Part shown: positions 38,451 through 49,402 of the stretch, in pieces
Layout of the letters: the number at the start of each line of letters is the position of its first letter
How positions within the stretch are numbered: position 1 is the first letter of the stretch
Source of the DNA: Paratinospora sagittata
Lineage: Eukaryota > Streptophyta > Magnoliopsida > Ranunculales > Menispermaceae
Assembly (NCBI GenBank): GCA_035771175.1
Contig: CM069603.1
Coordinates: 22,420,286 to 22,484,285, forward strand
Length of the DNA stretch: 64,000 bases
Direction of reading: 5' to 3'
The notes under the pieces: model-generated
Told to the model about the DNA's origin: nothing
The model's database searches: none
The model's input: only the letters and a program-made list of their open reading frames with translations
Position numbers and translations under genes: made by a program

Positions 38451-41400
38451 GTGTTTTGAGTCAATGAAATGGTTCTTTAGTGTCAAAATATTAATTTTTA
38501 AAAATAAGGCTATCCAGCAATTGGCACGTCTTAGACTAAAATCTGATATTTCTAACGAGAAAAATGTGGGCACTTCTGCTTGCTCGATTTTTCTATTCCT
38601 TCACAGTTTTGCCAGGTTATCTTAATCGAAATATTCTCTAGTAACACCTAGATGACTCCCATTGTCTCGCACGCCCAAAAAACTTTAGATTGAACAATGT
38701 TTTGAATTCAAATCATTTTGTAGTACTCATTCTCTGATTTTCAAAAATACAACACGCACGATATTTGCAAGTTAGATTGAGCTTTTCGAAGAGTTTTTCA
38801 AGAGAAGAAAGTAATGATTCTTGCCTTTGCAAAAAAAGGCTTCGAATTGAATCAAAATTGCAATCTGTCTTGATGTTCAGCTAGTTTCTTCATTTTATCC
38901 CTTGTGTGCTAAGATTTGCAGAGGCTATCCCTTGTTTAAAATTCTAAGTATATGAAGTGGTCTCGGTAAGATAACACATCAAAAAGGAACACATCACCTG
39001 TTTTGCCTCAAGAACACATCAAACAACAGCTTTCGAATTCTACAAAGATCAAGCTCGAAGAACGAAGACATATCTCATGTTTAACGCATTAGTTTGATCC
39101 CTGGTGTGTAGGGTAACCCCTCGATCAATCTTAGCACTAAAACTCTGAAAATTGCAAAGTCTTCAAAACACTTTCGATATAGAATTTCATTTTGACAAAA
39201 ATGTTTTCCGAAAGGTTTTAATCATAATTTTAATGAGTTTTGAATTATTTAAAAGTGTTTATTCTTATATCAAAGTGTTTTGAGTCAATGAAATGGTTCT
39301 TTAGTGTCAAAATATTAATTTTTTAAAAATAAGGCTATCCAGCAATTGGCACGTCTTAGACTAAAATCTGATATTTCTAACGAGAAAAATGTGGGCACTT
39401 CTGCTTGCTCGATTTTTCTATTCCTTCACAGTTTTGCCAGGTTATCTTAATCGAAATATTCTCTAGTAACACCTAGATGATTCCCATTGTCTCGCACGCC
39501 CAAAAAACTTTAGATTGAACAATGTTTTGAATTCAAATCATTTTGTAGTACTCTTGCTCTTTAACCTTCAACTTCAAATTTTATAAAACACTCATTCTCT
39601 GATTTTCAAAAATACAACACGCACGATATTTGCAAGTTATATTGAGCTTTTCGAAGAGTATTTCAAGAGAAGAAAGTAATGATTCTTGCCTTTGCAAAAA
39701 AAGGCTTCGAATTGAATCAAAATTGCAATCTGTCTTGATGTTCAGCTAGTTCTTCATTTTAACCCTTGTGTGCTAAGATTTGCAGAGGCTATCCATTGTT
39801 TAAAACTCTAAGTATATGAAGTGGTCTCGGTAAGATAACACATCAAAAAGGAACACATCACCTGTTTTGCGTCAAGAACACATCAAACAATAGCTTTCGA
39901 ATTCTACAAAGATCAAGCTCGAAGAACGAAGACATATGTCATGTCTAATGCATTAGTTTGATCTCTGGTGTGTAGGGTAACCCCTCGATCAATCTCAGCA
40001 CTAAAACTCTGAAAATTTCAAAGTCTTCAAAATCACTTTCGATATAGTATTTTATTTTGAAAAAAATGTTTTCTGAAAGGTTTTAATCATAATTTTAATG
40101 AGTTTTGAATTATTTAAAAGTGTTTAATCTTATATCAAAGTGTTTTGAGTCAATGAAATGGTTCTTTAGTGTCAAAATATTAATTTTTCAAAAATAAGGC
40201 TATCCGGCAATTTGCACGTCTTAGACTAAAATCTGATATTTCTAACGAGAAAAATGTGGGCACTTTTGCTTGCTCGATTTTTCTGTTCCTTCACAGTTTT
40301 GCCAGGTTATCTTAATTGAAATATTCTCTAGTAACACCTAGATGATTCCCATTGTCTCGCACGCCCAAAAAACTTTAGATTAAACAATGTTTTGAATTCA
40401 AATCATTTTGAAGTACTCATTCTCTGATTTTCAAAAATACAACACGCACGATATTTGCAAGTTAGATTGAGCTTTTCGAAGAGTTTTTCAAGAGAAGAAA
40501 GTAATGATTCTTGCCTTTGCAAAAAAAGGCTTCGAATTGAATCAAAATTGCAATCTGTCTTGATGTACAGCTAGTTTCTTCATTTTATCCCTTGTGTGCT
40601 AAGATTTGCAGTGGCTATCCCTTGTTTAAAATTCTAAGTATATGAAGTGGTCTCGGTAAGATAACACATCAAAAAGGAACAAATCACCTGTTTTGCCTCA
40701 AGAACACATCAAACAACAGCTTTCGAATTCTACAAAGATCAAGCTCGAAGAACGAAGACATATCTCATGTTTAACGCATTAGTTTGATCCCTGGTGTGTA
40801 GGGTAACCCCTCGATCAATCTTAGCACTAAAACTCTGAAAATTGCAAAGTCTTCAAAATCACTTTCGATATAGAATTTCATTTTGACAAAAATGTTTTCC
40901 GAAAGGTTTTAATCATAATTTTAATGAGTTTTGAATTATTTAAAAGTGTTTATTCTTATATCAAAGTGTTTTGAGTCAATGAAATGGTTCTTTAGTGTCA
41001 AAATATTAATTTTTCAAAAATAAGGCTATCCAACAATTGGCACGTCTTAGACTAAAATCTTATATTTCTAACGAGAAAAATGTGGGAACTTCTGCTTGCT
41101 CGATTTTTCTATTCCTTCACAGTTTTGCCAGGTTATCTTAATCGAAATATTCTCTAGTAACACCTAGATGATTCCCATTTTCTCGCACGCCCAAAAAACT
41201 TTAGATTGAACAATGTTTTGAATTCAAATCATTTTGTAGTACTCTTGCTCTTTAACCTTCAACTTCAAATTTTATAAAACACTCATTCTCTGATTTTCAA
41301 AAATACAACACGCACGATATTTGCAAGTTATATTGAGCTTTTCGAAGAGTTTTTCAAGAGAAGAAAGTAATGATTCTTGCCTTTGCAAAAAAAGGCTTCG

Positions 41401-41824
41401 AATTGAATCAAAATTGCAATCTGTCTTGATGTTCAGCTAGTTCTTCATTTTAACCCTTGTGTGCTAAGATTTGCAGAGGCTATCCATTGTTTATAAGTAT
41501 CTGAAGTGGTCTCGGTAAGATAACACATGAAAAAGGAACACATCACCTGTTTTGCATCAAGAACACCTCAAACAATAGCTTTCGAATTCTACAAAGAACA
41601 AGCTCGAAGAACGAAGACATATCTCATGTCTAATGCATTAGTTTGATCTCTGGTGTGTAGCGTAACCCCTCGATCAATCTCAGCACTAAAACTCTGAAAA
41701 TTGCAAAGTCTTCAAAATCACTTTCGATATAGTATTCCGTTTTGAAAAAAATGTTTTCCGAAAGGTTTTAATCATAATTTTAATGAGTTTTGAATTATTT
41801 AAAAGTGTTTAATCTTATATCAAA
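38451..41824 (+). repeat. Recombinant monomers following the four-copy units (copies 46-49)
   Basis: Starts are 38451 (824), 39275 (865), 40140 (826) and 40966 (859). Copies 46 and 48 carry the 40-bp deletion with a type-c tail; copy 46 also lacks one C in TTAATTTTTAAAAATAAGG. Copy 47 is type d in its second half (TTATATTGAGC, ATATGTCATG). Copy 49 begins like c/d and ends with the 6-bp deletion tail (TTTATAAGTATCTG) and GTGTAGCGTAACC, linking this region to copies 13, 18 and 58. Confidence 0.85.
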
Positions 41825-42689
41825 GTGTTTTGAGTCAATGAAATGGTTCTTTAGTGTCAAAATATTAATTTTTCAAAAATAAGGCTATCCAGCAATTTGC
41901 ACGTCTTACACTAAAATCTGATATTTCTAACGAGAAAAATGTGGGCACTTCTGCTTGCTCGATTTTTCTATTCCTTCACAGTTTTGCCAGGTTATCTTAA
42001 TTGAAATATTCTCTAGTAACACCTAGATGATTCCCATTTTCTCGCACGCCCAAAAAACTTTAGATTGAACAATGTTTTGAATTAAAATCATTTTGTAGTA
42101 CTTTCGCTCTTTAACCTTCAACTTCAAATTTTATAAATCACTCATTCTCTGATTTTCAAAAATTCAACACGCACGATATTTGCAAGTTAGATTGAGCTTT
42201 TTGAAGATTTTTCAAGAGAAGAAAGTAATGATTCTTGCCTTTACAAAAAAAGGCTTCGAATTGAATCAAAATTGCAATCTGCCCTGATGTTCAGCTAGGT
42301 TCTTCATTTTATCCCTTGTGTGCTAAGATTTGCAGAGGCTATCCCTTGCTTAAAACTCTAAGTATATGAAGTGCTCTCGGTAGGATAACACATCAAAAAG
42401 GAACACATCACCTGTTTTGCATCAAGAACACATCAAACAACAACTTTCGAATTCTACAAAGATCAAGCTCGAAGAACGAAGACATATCTCATGTTTAACG
42501 CATTAGTTTGATCTCTGGTGTGTAGGGTAACCCCTTGATCAATCTTAGCACTAAAACTCTGAAAATTGCAAAGTCTTCAAAATCACTTTCGATATAGTAT
42601 TTCATTTTGACAAAAATGTTTTCCGAAAGGTTTTAATCATAATTTAAATGAGTTTTGAATTATTTAAAAGTGTTTATTCTTGTATCAAA
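41825..42689 (+). repeat. Satellite monomer, CTGCCCTGATG form (copy 50)
   Basis: The copy is 865 bp. It has TTTTCTCGCACG, AAATTCAACACG, CTGCCCTGATG and CTAGGTTC, so it resembles copies 14 and 22 rather than its immediate neighbours. Private changes include TTTTTGAAGATTTTTC (one base lost), CCTTGCTTAAAAC, GTGCTCTCGGTAGG and CCCCTTGATC. The tail is the TGTTTAACGC / TTTTGACAAAAATG haplotype. Confidence 0.87.
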
Positions 42690-43348
42690 GTGTTTTGAGT
42701 CAATGAAATGGTTCTTTAGTGTCAAAATATTAATTTTTCAAAAATAAGGTTATCCAGCAATTTGCACGTCTTAAACTAAAATCTGATATTTCTAACGAGA
42801 AAAATGTGGGCACTTCTGCTTGCTCGATTTTTCTATTCCTTCACAGTTTTGCCAGGATATATTAATTGAAATATTCTCTAGTAACACCTAGAAGATTCCC
42901 ATTGTCTCGCACGCCCAAAAAACTTTAGATTGAACAATGTTTTGAATTCAAATCATTTTGTAGTACTCTTGCTCTTTAACCTTCAACTTCAAATTTTATA
43001 AAACACTCATTCTCTGATTTTCAAAAATACAACACGCACGATATTTGCAAGTTAGATTGAGCTTTTCGAAGAGTTTTTCAAGTGAAGAAAGAAACGATAT
43101 AGCTTTCGAATTCTACAAAGATCAAGCTCGAAGAACGAAGACATATCTCATGTCTAATGCATTAGTTTGATCTCTGGTGTGTAGGCTAACCCCTCGATCA
43201 ATCTCAGCACTAAAACTCTGAAAATTTCAAAGTCTTCAAAATCACTTTCGATATAGTATTTTATTTTGAAAAAAATGTTTTCTGAAAGGTTTTAATCATA
43301 ATTTTAATGAGTTTTGAATTATTTAAAAGTGTTTCATCTTATATCAAA
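42690..43348 (+). repeat. Shortened monomer with 208-bp deletion (copy 51)
   Basis: The copy is 659 bp. GAAGAAAGAAACGATATAGCTTTCG at about 43084-43108 joins two places that are 208 bp apart in copy 53 (AAACGAT ending at 44622, ATAGCTTTCG starting at 44831). The parent had the same extra AT (AACAATATAG) as copies 53 and 54, because 867 minus 208 gives 659. The two-base microhomology AT at the junction means the exact edge can slide. Confidence 0.87.
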
Positions 43349-46300
43349 GTGTTTTGAGTCAATGAAATGGTTCTTTAGTGTCAAAATATTTATTTTTCAA
43401 AAATAAGGCTATCCACCAATTTGCACGTCTTAGACTAAAATCTGATATTTCTAACGAGAAAAATGTGGGCACTTCTGCTTGCTCGATTTTTCTATTCCTT
43501 CACAGTTTTGCCAGGTTATCTTAATTGAAATATTCTCTAGTAACACCTAGATGATTCCCATTTTCTCGCACGCCCAGAAAACTTTAGATTGAACAATGTT
43601 TTGAATTCAAATCATTTTGTAGTACTCTTGCTCTTTAACTTTCAACTTAAAATTTTATAAAACACTCATTCTCTGATTTTCAAAAATACAACACGCACGA
43701 TATTTGCAAGTTAGATTGAGCTTTTCGAAGAGTTTTTCAAGAGATGAAAGAAATGATTCTTGCATTTGCAAAAAAAGGCTTCGAATTGAATCAAAATTGC
43801 AATCTGTCTTGATGTTCAGCTAGTTCTTCATTTTATCCCTTGTGTGCTAAGATTTGCAGAGGCTATCCATTGTTTAAAACTCTAAGTATCAGAAGTGGTC
43901 TCGGTAAGATAACACATGAAAAAGGAACACATCACCTGTTTTGCTTCAAGAACACATCAAACAATAGCTTTCGAATTCTACAAAGATCAAGCTCGAAGAA
44001 CGAAGACATATCTCATGTCTAATGCATTAGTTTGATCTCTGGTGTGTAGGGTAACCCCTCGATCAATCTCAGCACTAAAACACTAAAAATTGCAAAGTCT
44101 TCAAAATCACTTTTGATATAGTATTTCGTTTTGAAAAAAATGTTTTCCGAAAGGTTTTAATCATAATTTAAATGAGTTTTGAATTATTAAAAAGTGTTTA
44201 ATCTTATATCAAAGTGTTTTGTGTCAATGAAATGGTTCTTTAGTGTCAAAATATTAATTTTTCAAAAATAAGGCTATCCAACAATTTGCACGTCTTAGAC
44301 TAAAATCTGATATTTCTAACGAGAAAAATGTGGGCACTTCTGCTTGCTCGATTTTTCTATTCCTTCACAGTTTTGCCAGGTTATATTAATTGAAATATTC
44401 TCTAGTAACACCTAGAAGATTCCCATTGTCTCGCACGCCCAAAAAACTTTAGATTGAACAATGTTTTGAATTCAAATCATTTTGTAGTACTCTTGCTCTT
44501 TAACCTTCAACTTCAAATTTTATAAAAGACTCATTCTCTGATTTTCAAAAATACAACACGCACGATATTTGCAAGTTAGATTGAGCTTTTCGAAGAGTTT
44601 TTCAAGTGAAGAAAGAAACGATTCTTGCATTTGCAAAAAAAGGCTTCGAATTGAATCAAAATTGCAATCTGTCTTGATGTTCAGCTAGTTCTTCATTTTA
44701 TCCCTTGTGTGCTAAGATTTGCAGAGGCTATCCATTGTTTAAAACTCTAAGCATCTGAAGTGGTCTCGGTAAGATAACACATGAAAAAGGAACACATCAC
44801 CTGTTTTGCATCAAGAACACATCAAACAATATAGCTTTCGAATTCTACAAAGATCAAGCTCGAAGAACGAAGACATATCTCATGTCTAATGCATTAGTTT
44901 GATCTCTGGTGTGTAGGGTAACCCCTCGATCAATCTCTGCACTAAAACTCTGAAAATTGCAAAGTCTTCAAAATCACTTTCGATATAGTATTTCGTTTTG
45001 AAAAAAATGTTTTCCGAAAGGTTTTAATCATAATTTAAATGAGTTTTGAATTATTTAAAAGTGTTTAATCTTATATCAAAGTGTTTTGTGTCAATGAAAT
45101 GGTTCTTTAGTGTCAAAATATTAATTTTTCAAAAATAAGGCTATCCAACAATTTGCACGTCTTAGACTAAAATCTGATATTTCTAACGAGAAAAATGTGG
45201 GCACTTCTGCTTGCTCGATTTTTCTATTCCTTCACAGTTTTGCCAGGTTATATTAATTGAAATATTCTCTAGTAACACCTAGAAGATTCCCATTGTCTCG
45301 CACGCCCAAAAAACTTTAGATTGAACAATGTTTTGAATTCAAATCATTTTGTAGTACTCTTGCTCTTTAACCTTCAACTTCAAATTTTATAAAAGACTCA
45401 TTCTCTGATTTTCAAAAATACAACACGCACGATATTTGCAAGTTAGATTGAGCTTTTCGAAGAGTTTTTCAAGTGAAGAAAGAAACGATTCTTGCATTTG
45501 CAAAAAAAGGCTTCGAATTGAATCAAAATTGCAATCTGTCTTGATGTTCAGCTAGTTCTTCATTTTATCCCTTGTGTGCTAAGATTTGCAGAGGCTATCC
45601 ATTGTTTAAAACTCTAAGCATCTGAAGTGGTCTCGGTAAGATAACACATGAAAAAGGAACACATCACCTGTTTTGCATCAAGAACACATCAAACAATATA
45701 GCTTTCGAATTCTACAAAGATCAAGCTCGAAGAACGAAGACATATCTCATGTCTAATGCATTAGTTCGATCTCTGGTGTGTAGGGTAACCCCTCGATCAA
45801 TCTCTGCACTAAAACTCTGAAAATTGCAAAGTCTTCAAAATCACTTTCGATATAGTATTTCGTTTTGAAAAAAATGTTTTCCGAAAGGTTTTAATCATAA
45901 TTTTAATGAGTTTTGAATTATTTAAAAGTGTTTAATCTTATATCAAAGTGTTTTGTGTCAATGAAATGGTTCTTTAGTGTCAAAATATTAATTTTTCAAA
46001 AATAAGGCTATCCACCAATTTGCACGTCTTAGACTAAAATCTGATATTTCTAACGAGAAAAATGTGGGCACTTCTGCTTGCTCGATTTTTCTATTCCTTC
46101 ACAGTTTTGCCAGGTTATCTTAATTGAAATATTCTCTAGTAACACCTAGAAGATTCCCATTGTCTCGCATGCCCAAAAAACTTTAGATTGAACAATGTTT
46201 TGAATTCAAATCATTTTGTAGTACTCTTGCTCTTTAACCTTCAACTTCAAATTTTATAAAACACTCATTCTCTGATTTTCAAAAATACAACACGCACGAT

Positions 46301-48542
46301 ATTTGCAAGTAAGATTGAGCTTTTCGAAGTGTTTTTTCAAGAGAAGAAAGTAATGATTCTTGCCTTTGCAAAAAAAGGCTTCGAATTTAATCAAAATTGC
46401 AATCTGTCTTGATGTTCAGCTAGTTCTTCATTTTAACCCTTGTGTGCTAAGATTTGCAGACGCTATCCCTTGTTTAAAACTCTAAGTGTATGAAGTGGTC
46501 TCGGTAAGATAACACATCAAAAAGGAACACATCACCTGTTTTGCCTCAAGAACACATCAAACAACAGCTTTCGAATTCTACAAAGATCAAGCTCGAAGAA
46601 CGAAGACATATCTCATGTCTAATGCATTAGTTTGATCTCTGGTGTGTAGGCTAACCCCTCGATCAATCTCAGCACTAAAACTCTGAAAATTTCAAAGTCT
46701 TCAAAATCACTTTCGATATAGTATTTTATTTTGAAAAAAATGTTTTCTGAAAGGTTTTAATCATAATTTTAATGGGTTTTGAATTATTTAAAAGTGTTTA
46801 ATCTTATATCAAAGTGTTTTGAGTCATTGAAATGGTTCTTTAGTGTCAAAATATTAATTTTTCAAAAATAAGGCTATCCACCAATTTGCACGTCTTAGAC
46901 TAAAATCTGATATTTCTAACGAGAAAAATGTGGGCACTTCTGCTTGCTCGATTTTTCTATTCCTTCACAGTTTTGCCAGGTTATCTTAATTGAAATATTC
47001 TCTAGTAACACCTAGATGATTCCCATTTTCTCGCACGCCCAGAAAACTTTAGATTGAACAATGTTTTGAATTCAAATCATTTTGTAGTACTCTTGCTCTT
47101 TAACCTTCAACTTAAAATTTTATAACACACTCATTCTCTGATTTTCAAAAATACAACACGCACGATATTTGCAAGTTAGATTGAGCTTTTCGAAGAGTTT
47201 TTCAAGAGATGAAAGAAATGATTCTCGCATTTGCAAAAAAAGGCTTCGAATTGAATCAAAATTGCAATCTGTCTTGATGTTCAGCTAGTTCTTCATTTAA
47301 TCCCTTGTGTGCTAAGATTTGCAGAGGCTATCCATTGTTTAAAACTCTAAGTATCAGAAGTGGTCTCGGTAAGATAACACATGAAAAAGGAACACATCAC
47401 CTGTTTTGCATCAGGAACACATCAAACAATAGCTTTCGAATTCTACAAAGATCAAGCTCGAAGAACGAAGACATATCTCATGTCTAATGCATTAGTTTGT
47501 TCTCTGGTGTGTAGGGTAACCCCTCGATCAATCTCAGCACTAAAACTCTGAAAATTGCAAAGTCTTCAAAATCACTTTCGATATAGTATTTCGTTTTGAA
47601 AAAAATGTTTTCTGAAAGGTTTTAATCATAATTTAAATGAGTTTTGAATTATTTAAAAGTGTTTAATCTCATATCAAAGTGTTTTGTGTCAATGAAATGG
47701 TTCTTTAGTGTCAAAATATTAATTTTTCAAAAATAAGGCTATCCAACAATTTGCACGTCTTAGACTAAAATCTGATATTTCTAAAGAGAAAAATGTGGGC
47801 AATTCTGCTTGCTTGATTTTTCTATTCCTTCACAGTTTTGCCAGGTTATTTTAATTGAAATATTCTCTAGTAACACCTAGAAGATTACCATTGTCTCGCA
47901 CGCCCAAAAAACTTTAGATTGAACAATGTTTTGAATTCAAATAATTTTGTAGTACTCTTTCTCTTTAACCTTCAACTTCAAATTTTATAAAACACTCATT
48001 TTCTGATTTTCAAAAATACAACACGCACGATATTTGCAAGTTAGATTGAGATTTTTGAAGAGTTTTTCAAGAGAAGAAAGTAATGATTCTTGCCTTTGCA
48101 AAAAAAGGCTTCGAATTGAATCAAAATTGCAATCTGTCTTGATGTTCAGCTAGTTCTTCATTTTATCCCTTGTGTGCTAAGATTTGCAGAGGCTATCCAT
48201 TGTTTAAAACTCTAAGTATATGAAGTGGTCTCGGTAAGATAACACATCAAAAAGGAACACATCACCTGTTTTGCGTCAAGAACACATCAAACAATAGCTT
48301 TCGAATTCTACAATGGTCAAGCTCGAAGAATGAAGACTATCTCATGTCTAATGCATTAGTTTGATCTCTGGTGTGTAGGGTAACCCCTCGATCAATCTCA
48401 GCACTAAAACTCTGAAAATTGCAAAGTCTTCAAAATCACTTTCGATATAGTATTTCTTTTTGAAAAAAATGTTTTCTGAAAGGTTTTAATCATAATTTAA
48501 ATGAGTTTTGAATTATTTAAAAGTTTTTAATCTTATATCAAA
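43349..48542 (+). repeat. Monomer block with 3465-bp four-copy duplication (copies 52-57)
   Basis: Starts are 43349, 44214, 45081, 45948, 46814 and 47679; lengths are 865, 867, 867, 866, 865 and 864 bp. Copy 52 and copy 56 share rare features 3465 bp apart: CGCACGCCCAGAAAAC, CAACTTAAAATTTTA and GAGATGAAAGAAATG. The preceding tails of copies 51 and 55 share GTGTAGGCTAACC and TATTTTATTTTG, and the following copies 53 and 57 are also related. This indicates an older four-monomer duplication, more diverged than the eight-copy one. Confidence 0.82.
44214..45947 (+). repeat. Twin pair of 867-bp monomers (copies 53-54)
   Basis: Two adjacent copies of 867 bp share a set of rare variants: AACAATATAGC (extra AT), CTAAGCATCTGAAG, ATAAAAGACTC, AAGTGAAGAAAGAAACG and CAATCTCTGCAC. 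I noticed two differences: TAGTTTGATC against TAGTTCGATC near 45766, and AATTTAAATGAG against AATTTTAATGAG in the tail. This is a recent single-monomer tandem duplication. Confidence 0.88.
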
Positions 48543-49402
48543 GTGTTTTGTGTCAATGAAATGGTTCTTTAGTGTCAAAATATTAATTTTTCAAAAATAA
48601 GGCTGTCCACCAATTTGCACGTCTTAGACTAAAATCAGATATTTCTAACGAGAAAAATGTGGGCACTTCTGCTTGCTCGATTTTTCTATTCCTTCACAGT
48701 TTTGCCAGGTTATATTAATTGAAATATTCTCTAGTAACACCTGGAAGATTCCCGTTGTCTCGCACGCCCAAAAAACTTTAGATTGAACAATGTTTTGAAT
48801 TCAAATAATTTTGTAGTACTCTTTCTCTTTAACCTTCAACTTCAAATTTTATAAAACACTCATTCTCTGATTTTCAAAAATACAACACGCACGTTATTTG
48901 CAAGTTAGATTGAGCTTTTCGAAGAGTTTTTCAAGAGAAGAAAGTAATGATTCTTGCCTTTGCAAAAAAAAGGCTTCGAATTGAATCAAAATTTCAATCT
49001 GTCTTGATCTTCAGCTAGTTCTTCATTTTATCCCTTGTGTGCTAATATTTGCAGAGGCTATCCATTGTTTATAAGTATCTGAAGTGGTCTCGGTAAGATA
49101 ACACATGAAAAAGGAACACATCACCTGTTTTGCATCAAGAACACATCAAACAATAGCTTTCGAATTCTACAAAGATCAAGCTCGAAGAACGAAGACATAT
49201 CTCATGTCTAATGCATTAGTTTGATCTCTGGTGTGTAGCGTAACCCCTCGATCAATCTCAGCACTAAAACTCTGAAAATTGCAAAGTCTTCAAAATCACT
49301 TTCGATATAGTATTCCATTTTGAAAAAAATGTTTTCCGAAAGGTTTTAATCATAATTTTAATGAGTTTTGAATTATTTAAAAGTGTTTAATCTTATATCA
49401 AA
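48543..49402 (+). repeat. Satellite monomer with 6-bp tail deletion (copy 58)
   Basis: The copy is 860 bp. It has GGCTGTCCACC, CCTGGAAGATTCC and TTGTTTATAAGTATCTG, the last lacking AAACTC found in most copies. It belongs to the same subfamily as copies 60, 62 and 67 and is followed by a TTTTGCAAGGTTATC copy (59). Confidence 0.86.

Noticed and set aside
38416..38625. 69-residue reading frame across the start of copy 46
   Set aside because: It starts with TTG and is open only because one base is missing from TTTTTCAAAAATAAGG in this copy; other copies have a stop there. It is a chance frame.
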